Part shown: positions 23,855 through 35,630 of the stretch, one piece after another | Position numbering within the stretch: the stretch's first letter is position 1 | How the letters are laid out: every line of letters starts with the position of its first letter | NCBI GenBank assembly: GCA_026874595.1 | Contig: CM049309.1 | Span: 96,742,723-96,806,722 of the forward strand | Reading direction: 5' to 3' | DNA length: 64,000 bases | From: Sipunculus nudus | Taxonomy: Eukaryota > Annelida > Sipuncula > Golfingiida > Sipunculidae | Program-made: the position numbers and the translations under genes | Notes under the pieces: generated by a model | The model's database searches: none | Seen by the model: the letters and a program-made list of their open reading frames with translations, nothing else | Told to the model about the DNA's origin: nothing

Positions 23855-25068
23855 TGTATCGCCAGACATAGTCTGGAGATACTATGGTTTAGGCACGGTT
23901 GCGCCGCCGCCGCCGCAGAGATTTCTTTTGGACACAATAGCTCAAAAAATATTTCAAGGATCTTTTTCAAACTTGACACATTTATAGATATAGGTGAGAG
24001 GACGAAGCCTATTTAAAATGGGGTCATGACCTCAACTAGGAGAGTGACCTTGACCTTGAATAGATCCATTTTTGGGGAAAATCACACAAATTCTTAAATA
24101 TCTTAAGAAATCTTTCATGGATTTATCCAAAAATCAAGTTGGACAAAGATCTTGGATAGTGATGTCATGTACCGGAAACTGGTGGTGCCACCTAGTATCC
24201 TTTTCTTGTTTTTGTGCCGTTCAATACCCCCATCATTGCCACTTGACAGTACTTTTAGCATCACAAGTCAAAAACTGATTGACAGATTTCTTTAATATTA
24301 TGCATGTACATAGGTATGGGTTATGGGATGATGTATATTAAATTTGGGGTCATGACCTTTCCTTTGAGAGTGGCTTTGACCTTGAATATTACCATATATG
24401 GTGAAAATCACATAAAATCATGAATATCTTAAAAAGGGATGCATGGATTGGTCCAAAAATCAAGTTGACGGAAGATCTTGGATAGTTTTGTCTTTTGCAG
24501 AAGATAGGTGGCGCCACCTGTTGTCCTTTTCTTGTTTTTTGCGCCTTTGAATACCCCATCATTGCCACTTGACAGTATATACTGTGAGCATTATAAGTCA
24601 AACAGTAATTGACAGATGTCTTTCATGTTATGCATGTATATAGATATGGTTTATGGAATGAGGTATATTTAATTTTAAATTTAATTTTAAAATTTAATTT
24701 AATTTAAATTATTTTTTTTTAATTTAATTTTTTTTTTCAAATGTTGGATATTTTGGAATGCAGTTTATTGATTTGGGGTCATGACCGTGACTATGAGAGT
24801 GACCTTGACCTTGAATATTCCCATATTTGGTGAAAACCATAAAATCATGAATATCTTAAAAAGGGCCACTTGACAGCACTGTGAGCATTATAAGTCAAAA
24901 ACCCTTTGATCAGTTGTCCTTCCCAATCCAAAATATTCCTATATTTTGTACAAATGTTTCTCACATTCATTGCTAAAATACAAATACATCACATTATATC
25001 AACAAAATACCACAAAACCTCATTTGTCTGGCGATACTATGGCACCAGCGGTGCCAAGAAATGTCTAG
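23855..25068 (+). mobile_element. Hel-D element, complete copy inside Hel-B
   Basis: Left GTATCGCCAGAC (23856-23867), right GTCTGGCGATAC (25026-25037), still perfectly complementary although both differ from the copy at 11196. Hairpin GGCACC-AGC-GGTGCC (25041-25055), 9 nt, CTAG (25065-25068). It contains GGTGGCGCCACC at 24507-24518. Comparison with the uninterrupted Hel-B sequence near 2950-2975 shows insertion at TT without duplication. Confidence 0.86.
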
Positions 25069-26425
25069 TTGTCATTAATGGTTCAACATGAATGATTTTT
25101 GGCTGAATTATGGAGATTGAATTGAGTCATTTACCATTTATGTTAGCTGTGTGATGCTGTTACTTCTAGCCTGGCACCAGTTTATCAGCATCTATTCCAT
25201 CATGCCACTAGACATTTAGATTTCAGGTTATCTTTGGTTAATATTGACAAGAAAGTTTTTTTAAAAGCTTTAAAAAAATTAGATTTATGATTTAAGTTAT
25301 TCATCATACCAGGCAATGTTATAATCATGGATATTCAGCTCTCTGTGGCTATATAAAGACAGCTGTACGTGGATTATAAATTATTGGTATTCCTACTGAA
25401 CTTAATTCAAGAATTTGCCATCAGTGAGATATATCTGTATTTTAATTTGCATTAAGTATGCATCTGTAATAATTTTACATATATTCCTGATTTCTTTTTA
25501 ATAAAAAGTCAGCTGAAAAGCATTTTGTATTGGGAAAATAAATTTCAAGGGTATTTCAAGTAGGGACCAATTTTGTGTTCAGATGACAGCACTTGGTTTA
25601 CCATTGGCAGATTGCCAGTGCCTTGATGTTGGCCATTAGCCAAGATGATGTCAGCTCTATAAATAGTTTTGGCACAGTGCCAGGATTGGAAGAAGTGCAG
25701 CCAGGTATAGGTCAAGAGTTCACTCAGTGCAGTAGCTGCATTCTATTTATAGCTTTGTCAGACTGCTCACTGCATCATATTTGGCACCAAAGTTCAGCCT
25801 GAATCTATTAATAGCCTAGACAGACTGCCAACTGTGTCAGATTATGCAACAGGTCAAGAGTTCACTCAGTGCAGCCAGGTACAGGTCAAAAGTTCACTCA
25901 GTCTAGCCAGGTGCAGGTCAAGAGTTCACTCAGTGCAGTAGCTTGAGGCAGCAATTTGTCACAGGTCACTCAGGGGCAACTGCCTTACTCACCTAAGCCT
26001 TGTCAGCCCAGTGCATAAAACTCTGGGGAAGTTTAATGTACTGGACTAATACTTTGACCTGTCTATGCGTCTTTGATGGTATTCTCATTTACAAGACAGG
26101 TGGTGCCACCAACATTGACTTTTGCAGTGTATGCGCCTGCTTTATTTCTACAGAGGAATTTGATACATCAGCCTAAAATTGGGCATGTATATACATATCG
26201 GGTAGCTTTATAGTGTCTGGTGGAATTTGATACATCAGCCTAAAATTGGGCATGTATATACATATCGGGTAGCTTTAACAAGACTGGTGGCGCCACCTAC
26301 AATAATTTTTGCACAGTGTATGTCCCTGCTTATTTCACAGGAGGGGTTTGACATATCAGTCTGACATTGGGCATATGTATATATCTCTTTGATGTAGATA
26401 AGACTGGTGGTGCCAGCTACAATCA

Positions 26426-26745
26426 TTGTATCCACCAAAACAGAGTTGCGACGCTGCCGCCAATGCTGCATAGGTTTCCGTAGATCTCCAACGAACAGAA
26501 TTTTTTTAAAATTCGGAATTATGATCGGTCACATGTGAACTGCTGCGCCCTCATTTTTGGTTGACCTCTGACCTTTCCTCTCTGCCCAGTGTCCATTTTT
26601 GTGTCTGTTTCCACACATAAACCCACATATCTCGGGAACCGTTGGACCGATAAGGCTTTTTGCACAAATGTAGCCCTTGGAAAGCTTTATAACATACACT
26701 AAATTGGGTGGTGCCACCTTGCATTGTTCATATACATGTCGCACA
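26426..26745 (+). mobile_element. Hel-E 5' fragment
   Basis: Starts GTATCCACCAAAAC (26428-26441) within Hel-B and follows the Hel-E sequence (TGACCTCTGACCTTTCC near 26561) before switching to Hel-B terminal sequence with no Hel-E 3' end. This reads as a later deletion. Confidence 0.65.
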
Positions 26746-26834
26746 TGTTCTTGAAAAGTAATGGTCCAGCATTGAAGCATTATACCTGGTGTAATCTCAT
26801 TGCACAGGTTCGCATTAGGCCTGTAGGCCTTGTT

Positions 26835-27294
26835 TTTAATTTAAAATTTATTTGACACAATATTTGTTATTAATTTTTATAAATATTTTAACTTATATTA
26901 TTTGTGCTAGTGCTACTCTTGGGTAGGGATAACATGTTATTATTAAATAACAGTTAACTCATTTGTAAAAAGCATAATTTACATGACTGATATTGGACAG
27001 TTTTTTTTTTTTTGTCAAATAATTCAACTGCAATGTAGATCAAAGTTATATGGCCAATTCAAAACCTATGTGACAATAGCCCACCATTTCCAACTGTAAA
27101 TAATATAAATGACTTCAATCCTCTTCCCTGTTTCCAAGGATCTGATCAAAATCTTACATAACTTAAGTTAAACACCATCAACTCATAATACAGCTTATAT
27201 TATCAAAAAATACAGCATTTGCCTATCGCACTTCCAAATAATATTTTGTGATCATATATAACAGCTGAGCACCGTGACCCATGGGTCCCTTGTT
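26835..27294 (+). mobile_element. Hel-A 3' fragment next to exon 27349
   Basis: Matches 8870-9211 and ends CAGCTGAGC (27262-27270), palindrome GACCCATGGGTC (27276-27287), CCTTGTT. Only 54 nt of low-copy intron separate it from the GPX4 exon. Confidence 0.72.
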
Positions 27295-27348
27295 TGGGTA
27301 GTGAAAACACAATGTATGTGTATATTCTGTCTTATCCCATGTTTGTAG

Positions 27349-27433
27349 TCGTATCAAGTGGAACTTCACAAAGTTTGTTGTGGACAAGAATGGTCAGCCA
27401 GTCAAGCGATATGCACCAACAACAGAACCATTT
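27349..27433 (+). CDS. GPX4: GPX4-type glutathione peroxidase, third visible exon with catalytic Trp-Asn
   Basis: One base completes the Asp codon split from the previous exon, followed by [20 protein letters not shown] and [14 protein letters not shown] is the conserved glutathione peroxidase signature; its Trp (27359-27361) and Asn (27362-27364) are the remaining two tetrad residues, so Sec, Gln, Trp and Asn are all present. The lysine- and arginine-rich tail matches the basic surface GPX4 uses with lipid substrates, according to family knowledge. The acceptor is gtttgtag (27341-27348) and the donor gtgagt at 27434. The exon is 85 nt and ends in phase 0. A Hel-A element ends only 54 bases upstream. 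Confidence 0.94.
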
Positions 27434-28462
27434 GTGAGTGTTCAAGTTTAAATATATATATCTGTTAAAAATTCATTGTTAAATTTAGGAAAGTTGTGGA
27501 GCTAAAAATGTTGGGTCAAGCAATCCTGACCCTTCCTTTTCTTATTCTGTGACTGTTCCTTAATATGAGTATTCAGGATATAGGCACTGTTTCATGAATG
27601 CAGACAAAAAAACATGAAAAATATGTATTAACTTTGCCAGAGGAAAGTAAAGTTATAGTTTTATTAGATATATTGGTTTGATTAAGTGGCTTCTTTGCCA
27701 AAATGTGAATTCTTTATTGTAAAGATCTTAAATGATTGTGTACCAAGACATCATACACTTGTTAACTGTAATATGACTTGTATATAAATGTGTAGTACAA
27801 TATGTCAGACACTGAGATACAGTGAATGGACATTTATATTGTACCTGTTTTTAAAAGGAGGTTCAGTTTGGTTTATAACCATTTAAATTCCTACCCATTC
27901 TAAGATAGCATGTGTGCATCCATCTACGATCCAAAATGAATGAAAAATGGTTATTATAAAAAATGTATATAAAATGTGTAGTACAATATGTCAGACACTG
28001 AGATACAGTGAATGGACATTTATATTGTACTTGCTTTGGCATTAAATTTTTTTGTTCTTTTTTATCAAATTTTTCACTTAAGTCAACCTCAACAGTGCCA
28101 TGTTCTTATCAGGAGATTCAGTTTGATTAATAACCATTTAAATTCCTACCCATTACAAGATAGCATTTCTGCATCCATCTATCTGCGATCCAATACCAAA
28201 ATGAATGAAATATGATAATTATGTCTCCCCTCCCCCCCCCCCCCCCCCCCCCGGGGGAGACGTTGTTTTCAGTGCCATAGTCAGTCATCGTCTGTTGTCA
28301 GTTGTTGTCATCTGAAGGATATCTTGTTAATGTGATAAATTTTGAATGGATGCATATTTTCTTCCAAAATTTAAAACACTAATTGTTCCTACCAAAATAT
28401 CTGAGAGTTTGAAACCAGGTTACCTTGGCCTTCATCTTCAAGTCAAATCTGGCAAAGTGTAA
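27434..28462. other. GPX4 last intron, proximal part with a 186-nt direct duplication
   Basis: Starts with the gtgagt donor. A segment around 27780-27960 recurs at 27966-28215 (both contain CAGACACTGAGATACAGTG). 28222-28462 begins with a C21 run flanked by GTCTCCCC and GGGGGAGAC, probably the hairpin 5' end of another repeat family, truncated by Hel-A. Confidence 0.5.
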
Positions 28463-28881
28463 TTTTTAGCTCAGCTGGCTATAATTCATCTGAGCTATTG
28501 TCATGGTCCTTTGTCCGTCATCTATCTGGCTGTCTGTCCGTTAACAGAAACCATTGGACCTACAAATCCAAAATTTTCCATACAGTTAAATGTCCCCAAA
28601 ATCTCCTACCATACCAAAAATTGGGTCACTAGGACTTTGTTCCTTTGAGATATTAAGGAAAAACCTCCTTTTTCCATAAAATAGCCATTATAACACTTTA
28701 AGACTGCCTAATATCAAAACTGATCTGTTTTTGATCATATGTAGTATGCATATTATTCCATACACTTCCATAGATACCAAAAATTAGGTCAGTATTGTGT
28801 ATTCTCTTAAAGTTATAGGCCCAAACATAGTGAAATTTTTTTTTAGATTAGGAAATATATTTACTCACTTAAAGACCCAAC

Positions 28882-28912
28882 ACCCAATCCGGCGGATTGG
28901 GTCGCATGCGCA
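28882..28912 (+). promoter_or_regulatory. Perfect 9-bp inverted repeat and NRF1-like motif at the left end of the TTAA insert
   Basis: ACCCAATCC (28882-28890) and GGATTGGGT (28894-28902) pair around GGC. GTCGCATGCGCA (28901-28912) resembles the NRF1 palindrome TGCGCATGCGCA. Sequence is seen directly; binding is inference. Confidence 0.45.
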
Positions 28913-28951
28913 GTGCGCGTCTACCTTATATGGTAATAGAGGCGGAGTGAC

Positions 28952-29460
28952 ATGGTGTTTGGCAACATTATCAAGCACGTGTACTTGCGTGAGCTAGGCA
29001 GATATCTGCAGTGCATTTATAACCAGCAATTGACAGGAAATGTATCCTCTTCAAACATTATAAACCATCAACTTTGGTTTTGGCAACGTTGCTCTAAGTG
29101 TAAGAACTTCGATTTCCCTTTGGATTATGGGATTACGTCAGCCTTCCGGATTTGGCAAGACCTCGAAACGCGGGCACATGTTGACACTGTGCGACTCGCG
29201 GCCGCATGGCATATCGAGTGATGTACGCACTAGTTCTTTAACACGTTGTTTGTAGGGATTTATAAAACGATGTATCAAGTAAACGAGGTAGGCGTGTTAG
29301 TGAAATACACTTAAAATATGTGTCATATACTGTGATAACTGTCCACGCGTGACAGTGAAAAACAAACATGGCCGCCGGCAGTGAAAAAATTGACATGACC
29401 AGCGGCAGCATCGACCTACTTTTGTACTGTATGATTACCGCGCTTTATATGTTATTTTGA
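28952..29460 (+). other. GC-richer, CpG-containing stretch with small open frames, no recognised gene
   Basis: Contains an 89-codon frame (28952-29221) with no family I recognise. It also has a 30-codon frame at 29368-29460 starting ATGGCCGCCGGC in a good context, overlapping a YY1-like motif. Base composition differs sharply from the neighbours. It could be part of the TTAA element or a captured promoter; no splice structure supports a gene. Confidence 0.3.
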
Positions 29461-29853
29461 AGACGCTGGCACATTAAAAAGTTTTGCATGAAATGTAAAT
29501 CAGCATGAAGGTAGAAACGATATTAATATCAGACAGATGTCTTTCACTGCAGTTGAGGGGTTTGCTGAAAATAGGCTTCAAACCATGTGCTTGATGACAG
29601 ATGTGGTATCGAAGATTCCGAAAGTTTTGTCATCCAAAAATATTTTGAGAGCAAATATTTAATATGACTGATAAAAAGTTCAATTTACACATTATTGTCT
29701 CCATAGAGATTATTAATAGCCTGATTTGTATTTTATGGATCCGACCACATGTCAGCCAACTTCTTTTACGAAATATCCCCATTTTTTACCAACAAATGTG
29801 TTGTTGCAACTTTGCATGGGCATGAATGAATAAAAAAATCACAGAATATGAGC

Positions 29854-32486
29854 ATTTTTAGCTCAGCTGACTATAAGTCATCTGAGCTATAGTCGTGGTC
29901 CATTGTCCGTCGTCTGTCCGTCTGTCCGTCCGTCCGTCCGTCCGTCCGTCCGTAGATGTGGCACGTTTTGAAACCGTAGGACCTAGGAATCCAAAATCCG
30001 GCATAATGTTAGATGTCCCCAAGATCTCCTACCAAGCCGTAAAAAACTGGGTCTTTTGGACTTCGTTCCTTTGAGAAATTAAGGAAAAACCTCAATTTTT
30101 TATTAAAAACCTATTTTCACACTTCAGGACTGCCTAATATCAAAACCACTCATCTGTTTTTCCTCATATTTACCATAAATATTCCTCTATATAGTTCCTA
30201 TGTACATTCAAGAAAATATGTCTGTATTATATAATTTAAAAAAGTTATGGACCCAAACATAATGCATTTTGTAAAAAATCATGAAAGATATTTGATCACT
30301 TAACACAAAACATGTTAAAGCTATGGACCTTTTTTCCAGTAATATAACTTTAATTAATCAAAATTAAATTGAATACCCAAAATTAGATGAAAATCTTTTA
30401 AATTTTTTTAAATATTAATAAAAATAAAAAATTGGTACCTTAAATTTTGCCCAACTTTGACCATGGCACGTTTTTTTCCTGTAAGTACTGTGGATTTAAT
30501 TTTCACAGCATGTTTTTGTTACCTTTTCAACTGTTAACACCAAAAATTTGAAACCAGTTGATCAAAAACTGTAGATTTTATTCAAGTTTTCAAGCACCAT
30601 GTAACATATTGTATACATCAAGCTAGTGTTATGCAGTTTGCAAGAGCTCAGCTCCCCAGCTTCAGCTCTTAGTTCCTTAAATTCGGCATACAGCTAGATG
30701 TCTCGTAAATCCCCTACCATGCCAAGAATTTGGTCACTAGGACTTAATACCTTCAAGATATTAATGAAAAACCTCATTTTTCCATTAAAAACCCATTGTT
30801 ACACTTCAAGACTGCCTAAAATCAAAACCACTGATCTGACTTTAATCATAAATAATATACATATTTTTCATTCTCTATGCACATGCCAGAATGATGTCAG
30901 TATTGGGTAATTGTTTTAAGTTATGGGCCCAAACATAATGCACTTTGTAAAAAATCAAGAAATATATTTACTCCCTTAACAAGGGGATTGCTGAAGCTAG
31001 AGATTTTTTGTCAGGGATGTAACATTATTTAATCAAGATTCAATTGAATACCCAAAATTAGTTATGAATTTTTCAAATTTTATAAGTTATTAGTATAAAT
31101 GTAAAATTAGTAACTTAAATTTTGCCCAACTTTGACCATGGCACGTTTGTTTCCTGTGCGCACTGTTGATATAATTTTCATATCATGCACACATAAGGAT
31201 TTCAGCTTTTAAGTTTAGAAAGCTGAAAGAAATTGGCCAAAAATTGTAGCTTTTATTAATGTTTTTATGAGACCCTGTCAGACTTTGGCTCTCTCCAGCC
31301 CCTCTTGAGTCACCTGTATGTTGACCTTGTTGACCTTTCATCAAATTATGCACGCTTGAGGGGAGAATCCAGGCAGCTTATGGCCAGCCACAGTTGATCC
31401 AGGTGTTCAGCCCAACTCATCTAGTAGTTTTAACCAACAAAATAACAATAAACAATAAATTAATAAATTTTTATTGGTTTTTAATAAAAAATTAATGAAA
31501 AATAGAAAAGGAATTTGTTAGTTTATTATAACAGGAAATTAACTTGCAGTTACTGATGATATAAGAATCTTGTATCGATGATAGAATGTCACGTATTCCA
31601 AATAACACCATGCAGTCACCTATGGTATTTTTCAGTTCAATTTTAATGATAAAGAAGTAAATCATATCATTCATTACTAATCATTAGGGATCATATGATG
31701 GAAATTAATGAAAGACAAAGATGCAGTTGATAATATTAATCTAGATTCCTACTGTGTCTAGTGTGTACATTGATGTGAAATTAGTCCAAAATGAATTTAT
31801 TACAGTTATTTTTTAATATAAATAAAAGCCATAAAACCAGGTACTTATGATCATTATTTAAATGTGTGAATTTTGTATATTCTGGATTCTCAACATCATT
31901 GTTTGGTGAAAACTGAATAAATACCAGACATGGTGCGAATACTTTGTAATTGTATTTAAATACGAATATGATTATGTACTCCATTATAAAATTTCTTGCA
32001 TAAAGAATGGGAATTCAGGTAAAAATGAAAGTATATGAATACCAGTGCAAATACTTTCAAAATGTATTCATGAATGCATTCATGAATATATTCTTTAATA
32101 TTATTTTAATAATCATTTCAGTTATATTTCATTTTAAAAAATCATATGATTCTCTTATTATTTTTAATAAAAATTATATTTGGGACAATATTTGTAATTT
32201 TTTTTAATTAATAGTTAAACCCTTACATTATATATTCTGCTTATAAGTTATATTGCCAAGTCAAAATCTGTGTGACAATAGTACTCCATTTGTTAATAAA
32301 ATAAATGAAATCAATCCTCTTCCCTGTCTCCAAAGGTACTATCAAAATCATACAAAAGCTAAACAACAACAACTCATATTACAGCTTATATTTATTACCA
32401 CACAAAACCAGCATGTGCCTCATTTCTAAATAATATTTTCTTATCATATATAACAGCTGAGCGTCGTGACCCATAGGTCCCTTGTT
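29854..32486 (+). mobile_element. Hel-A, full-length copy nested in the TTAA insert
   Basis: AGCTCAGCTG at 29860-29869, GTCC microsatellite 29905-29953, right end CAGCTGAGC (32454-32462), GACCCATAGGTC (32468-32479), CCTTGTT. About 2.63 kb and nearly identical to 6567-9211, hence a recent copy. Confidence 0.82.
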
Positions 32487-33060
32487 ATTTTCAGCACTTA
32501 CGACATTGTGACCTTGCGGTTTTGATCTGTAACAATGTAACACCACAGAGGTTCAACGTGTGCATGCACATACAGATGAAAGTTGGTTATGACGAGCAGT
32601 ATAGGCCTATAAAAAGATCAAAATTACAATTACTTTCCATGAGGCAATGTAATATATAAGAGGAGGCCTTTTATAGGTTCCTAACTGAAATGATATTGTT
32701 TGGAGTCCAGATGAGGAATCATTTGCCCTTCCCCCCCCCCCCCCCCAAAAAAGAAAACGAAGTTTGGAACTTTGGATATATATACATGTAAATGTATATT
32801 TACAAACATGTATACCTATGTGAATGTATCAGTCAGTATGTGCTTTGAAACAGGAGGAAAATTGTTTAAAGTATCATATGTGTCCACCAAATAAGACAGA
32901 CGTGCAAAAAGAATCCTGCATCCACGACTTTAAAATTAAACCAAAACTCTCCTTGTCACAAAACCTATCTTTCCTCTAGATTTATTTCACTGAAGTTACA
33001 CAAGACAGACAAAAAAAGAAAAAAAGTTATAACATAACCTCATTGAAAATGTATATGCGA
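32487..33060. other. Middle portion of the TTAA insert
   Basis: Low-copy sequence with a C17 tract near 32730. No gene recognised. Confidence 0.4.
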
Positions 33061-33216
33061 TTTTTAGCTCAGCTGACTATAAGTTTCGACACCATTGGAC
33101 CTACAAATCTGAAATTTCATATACTGTTAGATGTCCCTAAAATCTCCTTCCATGACGAAAATTGGGTCAATAGGACTTCGTTCCTTCCAGATATTAAGGA
33201 AAAAACCTCAATTTTT

Positions 33217-34395
33217 ATGCCCCCGCCACAAAATGGCTGGGGCATATAGTTTTACCCATGTCCTTTATTCCGCCCTTCCGTCATTCCAAAATCAAACAGT
33301 TGTACGGACTTTTTTTCGCAGTGACTGCAGACATTGGCCTGATTTTTAGTGTGTGGGCAGATAATGACCAGTTACAGACCGAGTTCGCATTTAGTCCCGG
33401 TTGACCTACTTTTGACCGTTTTACGCCTCCTTAACTGAGAAAATTTTATGAAAACTAGAAATTTTCATGACAAATACACATGTACGGACTTTTTTTCGCA
33501 ATGCCTGCAGATATTGGCCTGATTTTTGGTGTGTTGGCAGATATAGACCAGATACAGATCGAGTTCGCGTTTTGTCCCGGTTGACCTACTTTTGACCGTT
33601 TTACGGCTCCTGAACAGAGAAAATTTCATGAAAAATATATATTTTCATGAGAAATACACATGTACAGACTTTTTTTTCGCAATACCTGCAGGTATTGGCC
33701 TGATTTTTGGTGTGTGGGCAGATAATGATCAGTTACAGATCAAGTTCATGTTTTGTCCCAGTTGACCTACTTTTGACTGTTTGACAATGCTCTAACATAG
33801 AAAATTTCATAAAAAAGTGCACATGTATGGACTTTTTTTCACAGTGCCTGCAGATATGGGCCTGATTTTTGGTGTGTAGGCAGATAATGACCAGTTACAG
33901 ATTGAGTTCTTGTTTAGTCCCAGATGACCTACTTTTGACCATTTGACTGCTCCTGAACATAGAAAGTTTCATGAAAATTAGAAATTTTCATAACAAATGC
34001 ATATGTACTGACTTTTTTCCTCAATGCCTGCAGATACCACCCTGATTTTATATGTATGGGCAGATAATGACAGTTACAGATCGAGTTCGCGTTTCATCCC
34101 GGTTGACCTACTTTTGATTGTTTTACAGCTCCTAAACATGGAAAGTTTCATGAAAGACAGAAATTTTTATGGAAAATGCACATGTATGGACTTTTTTCAC
34201 AATGCCTGCAGATACTGGCCTGATTTTTGGTGTGTTGCTTGATAATGACCCTTTACAGATTGAGTTTGCATTTTGCCCTTGTCGACCTACTTTTGACCAT
34301 ACAAAACCTCCTGATCTTAAAAAATTTTTCAAAATTTAACAAATGTTTCTAATTTGCCCCAGGCGGGGGCATTCATGTCGTTCCGACTCATCTAG
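33217..34395 (+). mobile_element. Hel-C Helitron-like element, complete copy
   Basis: Left ATGCCCCCGCC (33217-33227) and right GGCGGGGGCAT (34362-34372) are perfect reverse complements. Then come a hairpin TGTCG-TTC-CGACT and CTAG (34392-34395) followed by T's. The inside is a tandem array of about 180-nt units, each with a TTGACCTACTTTTGACC phrase. It is inserted in the T run of Hel-A. Confidence 0.82.
33300..34330 (+). repeat. Hel-C internal tandem array, ~180-nt unit, about six copies
   Basis: Units start near 33307, 33487, 33667, 33827, 34010 and 34190 with gactttttttcgcaatgcc, and progressively diverge. Confidence 0.82.
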
Positions 34396-35630
34396 TTTAT
34401 TAGAAATTTATTTTCACACTTCAGGACTGCCTAATATCAAAACCACTCATCTGGTTTTCTTCGTATTTACCATAAATATTCCTCTATATAGTTCCTATGT
34501 ACATGCCAGATATTAAGTCAGTATTATATAATTTTAAAAAGTTATGGGCCCAAACATAATGGACTTTGTAAAAAAGTCAGGAAGATATTTGGTCACTTAA
34601 GACCAAAAGTGTTAAAGGTAGGGACTTTTTTCCAGTAATACAACTTTAATTAATCAAAATTTAATTGTATACCAAAAATTAGATCAAAATCTGTTAATTT
34701 TTTTTAAATATTGGTAAAAATATAAAATTTGTACCTTAAATTTTGCCCAACTTGGGCCACGGCACGTTTTTTTCCTGTAAGTACTGTGGATTTAATTTTC
34801 ACAGCATGTATACATAAGGATTTAATCTGTTAAAATCTGAAATTAGAAAATAAAAGCTGCAAAATTAGGCTAGTAATTGAATTTATTTTGGAGGCTCTTG
34901 TATTCCTTTACATTGTCAAGCAGTCCACTTCGGTGACTGTAGGTCATTCTGTGCAGCTCTATCCACTGAGTTGAGCTTGATCAGGCTGTCTGCAGTTAAT
35001 ACCATACCACAGGGAGCCTTTTTCTCTGGCAACCCCCCCCCCCTTCTGTTGACATACCTGTACTATGAACTAGATGAATCTTAAAATTAACATGAACAAG
35101 CAGTATCAACTGAGACCTCTCCCCCCCCCCCCCCCCTTATATAATCCTTATATTCAATTGTGATAAAATATTAGGATCTAATGTAAGTGCTAACTGACAA
35201 GATTTAAGAAGATATAAATACTTTGTAGCATTTCATTCATATCTCTAGTTGGCGGGGCCTAGGTGTGAATAACACTGTTAACTTAGTATTAAAATTAGGA
35301 ATATTGGTCAAACTTTGTGGGATTAACTTTTAACTCATATGGCCATATATTTAACTTTAAAAACTTAATTACCTTCACACATTATTTGTTCATGAAATGT
35401 TATTTTTATATAACACTTACCATAGGCCTATTTGTTCCCTTGGTGCATCACTAAATGGTTTAGCTCATGTCCATTATTCTATAATTTACAGAGTTTCATT
35501 TTAGCAGGGCCATTTTCTCATAGCTTTTCTAATAATAACATACATGAAAACCAAAAGAAATAAAAATATTTTGCAGTTACTAATATTTTCCAAAATTCAG
35601 CTGAGCGATGTGACCCATGGGTCCCTTGTT

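Larger units (their letters stand above)
22893..26834 (+). mobile_element. Hel-B element, complete outline, hosting Hel-D and a Hel-E fragment
   Basis: The left end GCGAACCTGTG begins at 22894; the right end is CACAGGTTCGC (26803-26813), hairpin AGGCCTGTAGGCCT, then TTGTT. Hel-D sits at 23855-25068, and a Hel-E 5' fragment at 26426-26745 runs straight into the Hel-B 3' end. GGTGGCGCCACC stands at 26286-26297. A short direct duplication lies at 26158-26280. Confidence 0.75.
33061..35630 (+). mobile_element. Hel-A copy lacking the microsatellite and hosting Hel-C
   Basis: AGCTCAGCTG at 33066-33075, then a direct jump from ctataag to tttcgacacc that removes the GTCC array. Right end CAGCTGAGC (35598-35606), perfect palindrome GACCCATGGGTC (35612-35623), CCTTGTT. 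Hel-C occupies 33217-34395. Confidence 0.78.

Noticed and set aside
28952-29221. 89-codon open frame as a gene
   Set aside because: No recognisable domain, promoter or splice structure; it lies inside the TTAA insert. Kept only as an unexplained stretch.
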